64,000 nucleotides of DNA from Salaquimonas sp041736675 (GTDB lineage Bacteria > Pseudomonadota > Alphaproteobacteria > Rhizobiales > Rhizobiaceae). The position numbers and the translations under genes are program-made. Each line of letters starts with the position of its first letter. Positions within the stretch are counted from its first letter, which is position 1. Of the stretch, positions 8,517 to 16,812 are shown piece by piece. The stretch lies in contig JBGSTD010000060.1 of the NCBI GenBank assembly GCA_041736675.1, forward strand, positions 34,542-98,541, given 5' to 3'. The notes beneath the pieces are model-generated. The model saw only the letters and a program-made list of their open reading frames with translations, ran no database searches and was not told the origin of the DNA.

Positions 8517-8990
8517 TTGGATATAAGTTTGAAAAATCCGTTCTGGAAACACAAAACGCTTCAGGAAATGTCCAAAAGCGAATGGGAGTCCCTGTGTGAC
8601 GGCTGTGGTAGATGTTGCCTGAACAAGTTGGAAGATTGGGATACGGCAGAGATTTACTACACCAACATAGCCTGCAGTGAACTCGATTGCGACTCGTGCC
8701 GCTGTAAAAGCTACGAGTTCCGGTTCGATATTGTACCTGATTGTATTGATCTGACGCCAGAAAAAGTCATGGAAATTCAATGGCTTCCGCCAACCTGCGC
8801 CTACCGGCTGGTGAAGGAGGGTAAAGACCTTTTCGCGTGGCATCCGCTTATCTCCGGTAATCCGCAATCAGTTCATGATGCGGGTGTTTCGGTGAGGGGG
8901 AGGGTGATCCCCGAAAACAATCTCACAGTAGACGACTATGAGGACCATGTGGTCACCTGGCCCGGCGAGGATGTTTCACCGGCAGACTAA
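8517..8990 (+). CDS. YcgN/UPF0260 family cysteine-cluster protein
   Basis: A 157-residue cytoplasmic protein with the family opening NPFWKHKTLQEMSKSEWESL and cysteine motifs CDGCGRCCLNK, CSELDCDSCRC, PDCIDL and PTCAYR. These suggest metal or iron-sulfur binding. The length matches the family (about 150 residues). The role of UPF0260 proteins is not established. The start is a TTG at 8517; the ATG at 8510 is out of frame and soon hits a stop, and the family N-terminus aligns with the TTG start. It is the last core-genome-looking gene before the AT-rich patch and GTA cluster. Confidence 0.85.
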   Translation: MDISLKNPFWKHKTLQEMSKSEWESLCDGCGRCCLNKLEDWDTAEIYYTNIACSELDCDSCRCKSYEFRFDIVPDCIDLTPEKVMEIQWLPPTCAYRLVKEGKDLFAWHPLISGNPQSVHDAGVSVRGRVIPENNLTVDDYEDHVVTWPGEDVSPAD

Positions 8991-9100
8991 AGCGTAATTG
9001 TTTATCCGCAAATTTGATGATTTTCTGGCAGCAGCAATTAGGACGTTTATTCATACCAAGTAATCGCATCTAGTTGGATCATTTTTGATTGGTATATAAC

Positions 9101-9733
9101 ATGGACAATGAACCATTTGACTATTTTGGATTTCGTGGCGGCATTCCAATAACGGGAGAATACGCTAATTTTGCAGCCGAAGTGGGTTTCGTAATTTGGG
9201 CTTGGAACCAGTTACACGGGTCACTCGGAGACGTGTTTTGGCAGCTATCAGGAATAAAGGACCCCGTTCATACTAGGGCGATTTGGAATGCTATCAAATC
9301 TGACGCTGGACAACGCGATATTTTGAAAGCTCTTGCTGTTTCACATAAAAAACTACGTCCTTTTGGTCCACTTAATCGAGGTCAAAGGCAATTTTTCTAC
9401 GCGATAGATGAGATTGTCTGGTTGCATGACGAAGTCGGTAAGATTTCTGGATTTCGTAATGGGGCAACTCATACGATGTGGTCCAAAGAATTTCAAAAAG
9501 TAATCGATATTAAAAAAGATGAACTACCAAAAGTTTTGCCTGACTCAGAACGTGGCAGCATTCGAGGTAAAAGTCTTCTCGGAAAAGATATTAATACGAC
9601 ATTTAGAAGTCTTGCCAATTATTCCTATGAACTTTCTCAATACTGTAATTCGATCTGTAGTTGGATATTAATGTGGGGAGATGGTGATACGTTTCCAAAC
9701 AGACCCATGCGACCGGAAATATTAAATAATTAA
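9101..9733 (+). CDS. Hypothetical protein, AT-rich gene next to the GTA cluster
   Basis: A 210-residue protein of unknown function. The frame can also start at a TTG at 9089, but the ATG at 9101 is preferred. Visible features are an aromatic-rich N-terminal half (VGFVIWAWNQLHGSLGDVFW), a central FFYAIDEIVWLHDEVGKISG and a segment FRNGATHTMW. The RN-x(n)-H pattern and all-helical look recall HEPN-like proteins, but this is only an impression. Base and codon use are visibly more AT-rich than in the flanking genes, suggesting horizontal gain. There is no signal peptide or membrane helix and no clear partner gene. Confidence 0.6.
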   Translation: MDNEPFDYFGFRGGIPITGEYANFAAEVGFVIWAWNQLHGSLGDVFWQLSGIKDPVHTRAIWNAIKSDAGQRDILKALAVSHKKLRPFGPLNRGQRQFFYAIDEIVWLHDEVGKISGFRNGATHTMWSKEFQKVIDIKKDELPKVLPDSERGSIRGKSLLGKDINTTFRSLANYSYELSQYCNSICSWILMWGDGDTFPNRPMRPEILNN

Positions 9734-10049
9734 GTCCAAACACAAAATTTAGTCGACAATATTCGATAACTGCAACCGCGCTTATGAATGTTAAAAGAAT
9801 CATTGTTAGATTATATGGTTTGATTTTCGCGATCGTTATGTCGGTCTCGATAAATCCAGATCCTTAGATAAGAAAAATAGGAATAAATTCATATTTCTGT
9901 TGACACCGCACCGGTGATTTGATACCTTCTATTCATGGTCGAAGAAGTGGGTCAAAATCACCCGATGTTTTCGTCTTGCGGTTTTCTTTGTGCTTTTGAG
10001 GCTGGGGAGATCGAATAATCCCGAAACCGAAAACACTACAGGAACCTGA
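9734..10049. other. AT-rich intergenic stretch upstream of the GTA cluster
   Basis: This 316-base gap holds no gene that I can support. It is AT-rich up to about 9900, then contains a promoter-like pair of hexamers at 9900-9928 and about 120 bases of probable leader before the first GTA gene. No tRNA, attachment site or direct repeat was recognised in it. Confidence 0.5.
9900..9928 (+). promoter_or_regulatory. Sigma70-type promoter for the GTA cluster, with embedded palindrome
   Basis: TTGACA at 9900-9905 and TACCTT at 9923-9928 are separated by exactly 17 bases, close to a housekeeping promoter. The spacer holds a perfect 8 bp palindrome CACCGGTG (9909-9916), a possible operator. The first GTA gene starts at 10050, leaving a leader of about 115 bases. 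In Rhodobacter the GTA promoter depends on GafA; whether a similar regulator acts here cannot be read from the sequence. Confidence 0.5.
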
Positions 10050-10610
10050 ATGGATGGGAATAAATTCCGTTGCCTTGAGGAGCGCTGGCGACTCATCCGC
10101 AATCTTTACGAGACCCATGCCGTAAGTCTGGATGCGCTTGCTACAATTACCGGCTGCGAATTGTCCGAACTTGCTTCGCGCTCGCTCGATGAAGCCTGGA
10201 GCATGGAAGAGGGTGGTGGAACGGATGCGCTTTCAATCAACGAGGCTCATGCCAAAAGAGGGGAACTGTCAACAAAATCCGCTGGTGATGGCGACATTGT
10301 TCAGTTGACCCGTGAAGCCAAGTTGAAAACAGCGTTGAATTTGGCGGTATTTCTGGGAGATGTGTTCGCACGCGAAAGAAGCAAGGGGGAGGAAAACTTC
10401 CAATACAAGAACAGCGAGGCGCAGATCAAGGAAATGCTCTCCATCGCAAAAGCCCTGCAATTTCTCGAGGGATTGACCCTTAGTTTGGAAAACGCGCCGG
10501 ATGAAGCCGATTTATACCCACAAGATGTTATGGAATTCCATCAACAGCTTGAAAAGCAGATTGCAAATCTTGCAGCCAGCGCAACAGCTGGCACTGATCA
10601 CGACGCTTGA
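10050..10610 (+). CDS. GTA small terminase subunit (gp1-like), putative
   Basis: A 186-residue protein in the position of GTA g1. The N-terminal region (about residues 8-50) contains WRLIRNLYETHAVSLDALAT followed by GCELSELASRS, which looks like a helix-turn-helix for DNA recognition. The C-terminal half is helical and charged, with EAQIKEMLSIAKALQFLEGL. GTA small terminases have lost specific pac-site binding, which allows random DNA packaging. The call rests on position and helix-turn-helix look more than on sequence match. It overlaps the start of terL by about 86 bases, consistent with coupled translation. Confidence 0.65.
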   Translation: MDGNKFRCLEERWRLIRNLYETHAVSLDALATITGCELSELASRSLDEAWSMEEGGGTDALSINEAHAKRGELSTKSAGDGDIVQLTREAKLKTALNLAVFLGDVFARERSKGEENFQYKNSEAQIKEMLSIAKALQFLEGLTLSLENAPDEADLYPQDVMEFHQQLEKQIANLAASATAGTDHDA

Positions 10611-11859
10611 TCCATTCGAAAAGGAAGAGTTGTCGCGCACATGGTGGTTATGGGCGCATACACCTCAAATTCCCCCCCGGGGAAAATGGCAAAAATGGCT
10701 TATGATGGGTGGTCGTGGCGCGGGCAAAACGCGAGCCGGGGCTGAATGGCTTAGATCGATAGTCGCAAAAGACAATTATACGATTGGTGATAGTGCCGGG
10801 CGGGTGGCGCTCATTGGTGAAACATATCAGGATGTTCAGGCGGTCATGATTGAGGGAGAATCCGGTCTTTTATCAGTCCACCGCAAGGACAAGCGACCAA
10901 GATGGATTGCATCACGCCGCCGCCTCGAATGGCCGGATGGAACGATCGGGCAGATATTTTCTGCCAATGATCCGGACGGGTTGCGCGGCAGCCAGTTTGG
11001 CGCAGCCTGGTGTGACGAGATTGCCAAATGGCCCTATGTAGATGCGACTTTTGACATGTTGCAATTTTGCATGCGGCTTGGAAAAATGCCCCGCCAAATG
11101 ATTACCACGACACCAAAACCACTGTCGTTTTTAAAACAACTTGTAACCAGTAAATCGACTGCTGTTACGCATTCGTCGACTTTTGAAAATGGGGTAAATC
11201 TCGCTCCCGGATTTCTGGACTATGTAACAGGTCAATACGGCGGCACAAGGCTTGGCCGCCAGGAACTGGATGGCGAAATAATTGAAGACCGTCAGGATGG
11301 ATTATGGAAAAGAAGCGATCTCGAAGCGATGCGGATTGCGATGACGCCACCGTTGCAAAGGATAGTAATAGCTGTCGATCCGCCAGCGAGTTCAGGCGCC
11401 AAGTCTGACGCATGCGGGATCATTGCTGCGGGCAAAGATGCAGAAGGCCTGTGCTACGTTTTGGCCGACGCAACACTTCAGGGTGTTTCACCTGAGGTTT
11501 GGTCAAAACAGGTTGTCATGTTGTATCATCGTTACGGAGCTGATTGTGTGGTGGCGGAGGTCAACCAGGGAGGCGATATGGTGAAAACCGTTCTGACAAT
11601 GATCGAACCGTCTCTCCCCGTTGTTCCTGTCCGCGCCAGTCGCGGAAAGTGGGTCAGAGCCGAACCTGTTGCAATGTTGTATGCGCAGGGAAAGGTACGC
11701 CATACAGGCGGTCTTGCAGAACTTGAAGATCAGATGTGTGACTTCGGTCCGGACGGGCTTTCGAATGGGCGCTCGCCGGACAGGCTTGACGCACTTGTCT
11801 GGGCGCTCAACGAACTGGTGCTCAGGAACCAGAAACAACCCAAGGTACGATCTACCTGA
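10525..11859 (+). CDS. GTA large terminase subunit TerL (gp2), packaging ATPase/nuclease
   Basis: A 444-residue motor protein that drives DNA into the capsid. The N-terminal ATPase has Walker A GGRGAGKT (about residues 62-69) and a Walker B-like AAWCDE; TTTPKP may be the coupling motif. The C-terminal RNase H-fold nuclease begins with IVIAVDPPASSGAKSDACGI and has AEVNQGGDMV and SPDRLDALVWAL, supplying the acidic metal ligands. The frame opens at an ATG at 10501, but 10525 is preferred because the following SINSLKSRLQILQP aligns with the usual N-terminus of rhizobial GTA terminases. The start lies inside the small terminase gene. Confidence 0.92.
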   Translation: MLWNSINSLKSRLQILQPAQQLALITTLDPFEKEELSRTWWLWAHTPQIPPRGKWQKWLMMGGRGAGKTRAGAEWLRSIVAKDNYTIGDSAGRVALIGETYQDVQAVMIEGESGLLSVHRKDKRPRWIASRRRLEWPDGTIGQIFSANDPDGLRGSQFGAAWCDEIAKWPYVDATFDMLQFCMRLGKMPRQMITTTPKPLSFLKQLVTSKSTAVTHSSTFENGVNLAPGFLDYVTGQYGGTRLGRQELDGEIIEDRQDGLWKRSDLEAMRIAMTPPLQRIVIAVDPPASSGAKSDACGIIAAGKDAEGLCYVLADATLQGVSPEVWSKQVVMLYHRYGADCVVAEVNQGGDMVKTVLTMIEPSLPVVPVRASRGKWVRAEPVAMLYAQGKVRHTGGLAELEDQMCDFGPDGLSNGRSPDRLDALVWALNELVLRNQKQPKVRST

Positions 11860-11976
11860 GAATTGCAAATAAAAATATCTTTTTAACAGCTACTTGAGAC
11901 AATTTGCGGACTCAATTTGTCAGCGGTGTCCCGCGCCTTTGCGGTTGGAAGTAACATCAACAATATTGGAAATAGG

Positions 11977-13215
11977 ATGAGCAAACTGATGCAATGGTTG
12001 CGCGCTGGCGCTACCAGCCAAACACCTGTCCAGATGCCCGGGAGGGCTATGCCGGATAACCATCCTGGTCCTTCTTCGGCGATTGAGCGCAAGGCGGTTG
12101 TCAGTCCTTTGATTGCCTTGCATGGGCTCGCAGAAGCTAGTTGGCCTGATCACGGATATGCTGGTCTTGCCCATGAAGGTTACGTCAAGAACCCGGTGGT
12201 CCAGCGTTGCATCCGGATGGTATCAGAGGCTGCCGCATCCCTGCCACTGCTGGTTTATGACGGCCGGGAGGAGGTGGACACGCATCCGTTTCTCGATTTG
12301 CTGGCAAGGCCAAACCCGCTTCAAACCGGTCACGAGCTGATGGAGAACATTTACTCCAGCCTCATGATTTCTGGAAATGCTTATGTGTTGCAAACCGAAA
12401 TGGAAGGTGTGCCAAGGGAGCTGCATACGCTGCGCTCTGATCGCATGGAATTGGTGACAGATCAATCTGGTTGGCCGGTCGCTTATGATTATTGCGTAGC
12501 CGGCCGCAAGACCCGCTATGAAATGTCTGAAGTTTCCGCGCCAATTCTGCACATAGCGCTTTATAATCCGCTGGCGGATTTTGACGGTGTATCGCCGTTG
12601 GCCTCGGCGCATATGGCGTTGAACATTCACAATTCAGCCAGCAAATGGAACAAGGCGCTTTTGGACAACTCAGCACGCCCATCCGGCGCCCTGGTCTATA
12701 ATCCGCAGGAAGGCGGCAATTTGACCGACGAGCAATTTGAACGGCTCAAAATCGAGTTGGAACAGGGTTACGCCGGAGCAACCAGAGCAGGGCGCCCGAT
12801 GCTGCTGGAAGGTGGTCTCGACTGGAAACAGATGGGGCTCAGTCCGAAGGATATGGATTTCATGGAAGCGCGTAACGGCGCTGCCCGGGATATCGCTCTG
12901 GCTTTCGGTGTGCCGCCAATGCTGCTTGGCATTCCTGGCGACAACACTTATTCAAATTATCAGGAAGCAAATATTGCGCTATGGCGGCAAACAATCTTGC
13001 CGATGGTGTTCCGGGTGACCAGCGCCCTGCAACGATGGATGGCGCCGGTGTGGTCCCAAAGCCTGCACCTTGACATAGATCGTGACCGCATCGAGGCACT
13101 TTCTTCTGATCGCGAAGCATTGTGGAAGAGGGTCAATGAGGCTTCTTTCCTTTCAGTGAACGAAAAGAGGAGCGCCACCGGTTACGGGGAGATTTCAAAT
13201 GCAGAAATACTCTGA
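11977..13215 (+). CDS. GTA portal protein (gp3, HK97 family)
   Basis: A 412-residue portal protein that forms the dodecameric ring at the DNA entry vertex of the capsid. Family hallmarks include VQRCIRMVSEAAASLPLLVY, the DGVSPLASAHMALNIH stretch, ARPSGALVY and FGVPPMLLGIPGDNTYSNYQ. Length fits the roughly 400-residue GTA portals. The reading frame is open from 11917, but the ATG at 11977 has AATAGG just upstream and gives the usual short N-terminus before the proline-rich linker. Its end overlaps the next gene by 17 bases. Confidence 0.92.
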   Translation: MSKLMQWLRAGATSQTPVQMPGRAMPDNHPGPSSAIERKAVVSPLIALHGLAEASWPDHGYAGLAHEGYVKNPVVQRCIRMVSEAAASLPLLVYDGREEVDTHPFLDLLARPNPLQTGHELMENIYSSLMISGNAYVLQTEMEGVPRELHTLRSDRMELVTDQSGWPVAYDYCVAGRKTRYEMSEVSAPILHIALYNPLADFDGVSPLASAHMALNIHNSASKWNKALLDNSARPSGALVYNPQEGGNLTDEQFERLKIELEQGYAGATRAGRPMLLEGGLDWKQMGLSPKDMDFMEARNGAARDIALAFGVPPMLLGIPGDNTYSNYQEANIALWRQTILPMVFRVTSALQRWMAPVWSQSLHLDIDRDRIEALSSDREALWKRVNEASFLSVNEKRSATGYGEISNAEIL

Positions 13216-13561
13216 TCTCAACGCAAATTTCGCCTTTCACGAATTACCGGAAGAATTCCTGTTGTTGATCGGCAGAATTGTCGGCGCGGTCCTGGGGTCG
13301 GCGGTATCAATTGCCTATGTACTTCCAAAAGGGAGGCGGGAGGCGGCCATACGTTTTGTGGTCGGATTTATCCTTGGCATTACCTTTGGTCCGGCTTGTG
13401 GATTGAAAGTTGCACACCATTTCGAAGTCGCCGAACACCTGTCTAGATTTGAGGTCGCCCTGATGGGCGCAACCACCGCAAGCCTGTGTGCCTGGTGGGT
13501 ACTGGGGGTGGTCCGCAATGTTCTTGTAAGCCGCGAGAAGACCAGCCAACCCGGCAAATAG
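13199..13561 (+). CDS. GTA gp3.5-like membrane protein (DUF6107 family)
   Basis: A 120-residue protein with three predicted membrane helices: about 19-43, 52-71 and 84-107. It sits between portal and protease, exactly where GTA clusters carry the small gene g3.5. Its job is not known; it may be unrelated to particle structure. It overlaps the portal gene by 17 bases, so the two are probably translationally coupled. The match to DUF6107 is from position and the helix pattern. Confidence 0.7.
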   Translation: MQKYSDLNANFAFHELPEEFLLLIGRIVGAVLGSAVSIAYVLPKGRREAAIRFVVGFILGITFGPACGLKVAHHFEVAEHLSRFEVALMGATTASLCAWWVLGVVRNVLVSREKTSQPGK

Positions 13562-13583
13562 TCCACCTGATTTGGAGAAAAGC

Positions 13584-14294
13584 ATGAATAACGACAGCTT
13601 GCACCGGCTGCGTGAGACCAAATACGTCTCGAGCACACTTGAGAGAATTCAGCTCGATGGCAGCTTTTCTGGTTACGCCAGCGTTTTTGATGAAATCGAT
13701 CTGGGTAACGACATTGTAGCACCAGGCGCATTTTCACTTTCGCTTGCGCGGCGTGGCGCTGCAAATATTCGTATGCTCTTCCAGCACAACCCCGATGAAC
13801 CTATCGGCGTCTGGGATAGCGTGCTGGAGACGGCCCATGGTCTTCGTGTCCGTGGACATCTCACAACCGCGGCTGAAAAAGGCAGGGAAGTGCTGGAGTT
13901 GATGAGGGCAGGGGCGATTGATGGTCTTTCCATCGGCTTCAAGACCATCCGCTGAAGTCAGGACCCGGCGACAGGTGCGCGCAGAATTCTTGAAGCCGAT
14001 CTTTGGGAAATTTCCGTGGTTACTTTTCCCATGCAGGAAAGCGCCCGCGTAGAGACAGTAAAAAACATAAACCCCGGCTCCGGATATCTGAAACCGGGTA
14101 TTCCGACCATTCGGGAATTTGAGCGATGGCTTGTGCGGGATGCCGGCCTGTCGCGAGGCGATGCCCGTCTGGTGATCACCAAGGGATATCGTCATGCCCT
14201 CAACCGGCAGGATGCGGTTGGAGGCTCACAGCCGCTGGCAGACAAAATCAGAAAAGCTGCCCGCATTCTCAAACTCAGTTCAAACAGGATATGA
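13584..14294 (+). pseudogene. GTA prohead protease (gp4, HK97 family) interrupted by an in-frame TGA
   Basis: Codons 1-123 from the ATG at 13584 (ribosome site GGAG at 13574) encode the front of an HK97-type prohead protease, with MLFQHNPDEPIG (catalytic His region) and AIDGLSIGFKT (catalytic Ser region). A TGA at 13953-13955 then stops translation. The same frame continues without a shift for 112 codons with the expected family end, ATGARRILEADLWEISVVTF and PMQESARV. The full product would have about 236 residues. This enzyme would process the capsid protein during head maturation. A single base change in a codon such as CGA would explain the stop; sequencing error, readthrough or real inactivation remain possible. 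Confidence 0.85.
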
Positions 14295-14296
14295 AT

Positions 14297-15616
14297 ATGA
14301 AAACACAAACACCCGTGCCGGTAAGCGTTGGCAAGTCCAAAGCTCCGGAAACCAAGGCACTTTCACGCAAGGAAGAATTGCTCGCAGCACAGCCGATCAG
14401 TGGAAATGCGAATGATGTCGCTGAAGCGTTTGACGATTTCATGATTGCCTTTGAGGCATTCCGCCAGGCCAATGACGAACGGCTCATGCAGGTTGAAACC
14501 CAAATTGGCGCTGATGTCGTGACAACGGAAAAGATGAACCGCATCAACATGGCACTTGATCAGCAAAAGCGCCAGATGGACCAATTGTTTCTGAAGTCCC
14601 GCAGACCTGGCTCTGAAGGAACAAGGTTCAATTCCTTTGCTTCCAGTGAGCACAAGAATGCCTTTGACGGCTATGTCCGCAAGGGTAACGAAAATGGTCT
14701 GCGCCGGTATGAGGAAAAAGCGATGTCGCGCTCTTCCGATCCGGATGGCGGGTATCTGGTGCCTGATGAAACAGCCGCCGAGATTGGTAAAAGACTGGCC
14801 AGCATTTCACCCATTCGCTCGGTCGCATCCGTGATCACGGTGTCCTCGTCCATGTACAAGAAACCTTTCGCGATGACAGGTCCTGCAACGGGTTGGGTGT
14901 CAGAAGCCGATCTTCGCTCCCAAACAGCAGCCCCAACACTTTCAGAACTACAGTTTCCGACCATGGAACTTTATGCAATGCCCGCTGCAACCTCAACGCT
15001 TCTTGATGATGCTGCAATCAACATCGACGAATGGCTTGCTCAGGAAGTTGAAATCTCTTTTGCGGAGCAGGAAAGCGCAGCGTTTATCAATGGTGATGGA
15101 ACCAACAAACCAAAAGGAATTCTCGACTATGCGACGGTCGATGAAGCCGGATGGAGCTGGGGCAATCTTGGCTATGTGCCAACCGGCAGTGACGGCACAT
15201 TCAATGCTGCCGCATCTTCGGATGTTCTGGTTGAAACGATTTACGCTTTGAAAGCCGGCTATCGGCAGAATGCCAATTGGCTGATGAACAGGCGAAGCCA
15301 GGCTGATATCCGAAAACTCAAGGATGCAGATGGCAATTACCTGTGGCAGCCGCCGGCCGCGGCTGGAGAAAAGGCAATGCTTATGGGCTTTCCTGTATTG
15401 GAAGCAGAGGACATGCCCGACATCGCCTCAAACAGTCTTTCAGTTGCTTTTGGTGATTTCAACCGTGGCTATCTCATTGTTGACCGGGCAGGCGTTCGCG
15501 TCCTTCGGGATCCCTATTCCGCCAAGCCTTATGTGTTGTTTTATACAACCAAACGGGTTGGCGGCGGCGTCCAGGATTTTGACGCGATCAAGTTGATCAA
15601 GTTCGGCACTGCATAG
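14297..15616 (+). CDS. GTA major capsid protein (gp5, HK97 fold)
   Basis: A 439-residue capsid protein. The first 110 or so residues are helical and charged, with EAFDDFMIAFEAFRQANDER, and act as the scaffolding delta domain removed by the protease in this family. The HK97 fold follows, with SSDPDGGYLVPDETAAEIGK, LLDDAAINIDEWLAQEV, FINGDGTNKPKGIL and WLMNRRSQADIRKL. The ATG at 14297 is preferred because AGGA at 14286-14289 is well spaced; an ATG at 14291 overlapping the protease stop is possible. A strong terminator-like hairpin follows 60 bases after the stop. Because the delta domain normally needs cleavage, the broken protease gene just upstream matters for this protein. Confidence 0.93.
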   Translation: MKTQTPVPVSVGKSKAPETKALSRKEELLAAQPISGNANDVAEAFDDFMIAFEAFRQANDERLMQVETQIGADVVTTEKMNRINMALDQQKRQMDQLFLKSRRPGSEGTRFNSFASSEHKNAFDGYVRKGNENGLRRYEEKAMSRSSDPDGGYLVPDETAAEIGKRLASISPIRSVASVITVSSSMYKKPFAMTGPATGWVSEADLRSQTAAPTLSELQFPTMELYAMPAATSTLLDDAAINIDEWLAQEVEISFAEQESAAFINGDGTNKPKGILDYATVDEAGWSWGNLGYVPTGSDGTFNAAASSDVLVETIYALKAGYRQNANWLMNRRSQADIRKLKDADGNYLWQPPAAAGEKAMLMGFPVLEAEDMPDIASNSLSVAFGDFNRGYLIVDRAGVRVLRDPYSAKPYVLFYTTKRVGGGVQDFDAIKLIKFGTA

Positions 15617-15675
15617 GCGTTCCTCCCCGCCGGATCATGGCTTCGCCCGTTAACTGCCATGAAATGCATGCTGTG

Positions 15676-15708
15676 GCCCTGCCCGGATTTTCCGGGTGGG
15701 GCTTTTTT
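15676..15708 (+). terminator. Intrinsic terminator between capsid gene and gp6
   Basis: A 12 bp stem (15676-15687 with 15691-15702, two G-T pairs) closes a three-base TTT loop and is followed at once by six T residues (15703-15708). It lies about 60 bases past the capsid stop. Partial termination here would raise head-gene over tail-gene mRNA, as seen after capsid genes in some phages. Confidence 0.8.
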
Positions 15709-15731
15709 CAACCACCTGAATGGATCCTGAT

Positions 15732-16301
15732 ATGGCCCTGGCATTAATAATGGCACCAACTGCAAAGCCTGTAACCCTGGAGGAGGTAAAGCGACATCTT
15801 CGAATAGATACCGCAGATGATGATGAATATCTGAATACCTTGATCGACGCATCTCTGGCACATCTCGAAGCTGTTTCAGGTTTGAAGTTGATCACACAGA
15901 CTTGGCGCGAATTTTTCGATTGTCCGCCGCGCAATGCGGTGTTTCGGCTGGGCATTTGGCCGGTGCAGACCATTCTCGAAATGCGAATTTACGATGCGTC
16001 CGGCAATTTTCATTCCATCCCAAACTCATTCCTCGACCTTGATCATGTTTCCTCTCCGGCCCGGCTTGAAGTTACTGCTCCAGTATCTCCGGCGAAGTCC
16101 ATGAATGGTATTGAAATCGATATTGTTGCCGGGTTTGGGGATACATCGCTCGATATTCCCGACAACCTTCGCCGTGCCCTTTTGCTGCTGATTTCACACA
16201 ATTACGAATTTCGCGGCGCGGTTCCTGTCGATCAGCAGCCGGCAAGCGAGCCACATGGCTTTAGAACATTGATAGCCCCCTTTCGGAGGATTGGATTGTG
16301 A
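15732..16301 (+). CDS. GTA head-tail connector protein (gp6)
   Basis: A 189-residue protein with the gp6-family opening APTAKPVTLEEVKRHLRID and later IDASLAHLEAVSGLKLITQT and TWREFFDCPPRN. The C-terminus has DIPDNLRRALLLLISHNYEF. It forms the adaptor ring below the portal. The frame also has an ATG at 15720, but the ATG at 15732 gives the usual N-terminus. No good ribosome site is evident for either. Its TGA overlaps the GTG start of gp7. Confidence 0.87.
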   Translation: MALALIMAPTAKPVTLEEVKRHLRIDTADDDEYLNTLIDASLAHLEAVSGLKLITQTWREFFDCPPRNAVFRLGIWPVQTILEMRIYDASGNFHSIPNSFLDLDHVSSPARLEVTAPVSPAKSMNGIEIDIVAGFGDTSLDIPDNLRRALLLLISHNYEFRGAVPVDQQPASEPHGFRTLIAPFRRIGL

Positions 16302-16633
16302 ACGCACACGAGTTCCTTCAATCCGGCGACTTCAACGTGCGCATGAGCGTGGAGGCGTTGGAAAATATCGGCGATGGCTGCGGCGGATATCAGGAAATCT
16401 GGATTGCCAGATTTGACGTCTGGGTCAGGTTGATCCCAATTGAAGGTATCAAGGTTAGTCGCGCCGATACTCTTGAAAACCAGCAGACCCATTGGGTGTA
16501 TTTGCGCAAGAGAAGCGACATTCTTCCCGGCATGCGTTTTGTCGCCAATTCCCGAAAGTTCACCATTGAGACAGCCCGCGATCCCGATGAAACAGGGCGC
16601 TATACATTCTGCGAAGTGAGGGAAATATCATGA
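16298..16633 (+). CDS. GTA head closure / head-tail stopper protein (gp7)
   Basis: A 111-residue protein of the phage head closure family, with EIWIARFDVWVRLIPIEG and LPGMRFVANSRKFTIETARD. It forms the stopper ring that joins head and tail. The start is a GTG in a GTGA overlap with gp6, with GGAGGA eight bases upstream. Its TGA overlaps the ATG of the following small gene, so the three genes are translationally coupled. Confidence 0.85.
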   Translation: MNAHEFLQSGDFNVRMSVEALENIGDGCGGYQEIWIARFDVWVRLIPIEGIKVSRADTLENQQTHWVYLRKRSDILPGMRFVANSRKFTIETARDPDETGRYTFCEVREIS

Positions 16634-16812
16634 AACTGACTTACAATATTACAGGCGATATGTTGAGCACAACCTTGCGCACTTCACTTCTTAATCAGAC
16701 CCGTTTTACCAACATTCGCCAGGACATCTCAACGGCAGAAAATTTTGCAAACAAGGCGGGACTGGCGCAAGCTTTAAATCATCGGCCAGTTGAAAGGGAG
16801 TCGCGAAAATGA
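16630..16812 (+). CDS. Small hypothetical protein in the GTA cluster, 60 aa
   Basis: A 60-residue protein of unknown function inserted between gp7 and gp8. It starts in an ATGA overlap with gp7 and ends in an ATGA overlap with gp8, which is good evidence for translation. The sequence is basic at both ends and polar, with SLLNQTRFTNIRQDISTAEN in the middle and no signal or membrane segment. The standard GTA numbering of R. capsulatus has no gene here. Confidence 0.65.
   Translation: MKLTYNITGDMLSTTLRTSLLNQTRFTNIRQDISTAENFANKAGLAQALNHRPVERESRK

Noticed and set aside
14016..14294. Separate small gene for the downstream half of the protease frame
   Set aside because: It has no ribosome site and its sequence is the normal C-terminus of the prohead protease in the same frame as the upstream part, so it is the rest of an interrupted gene.
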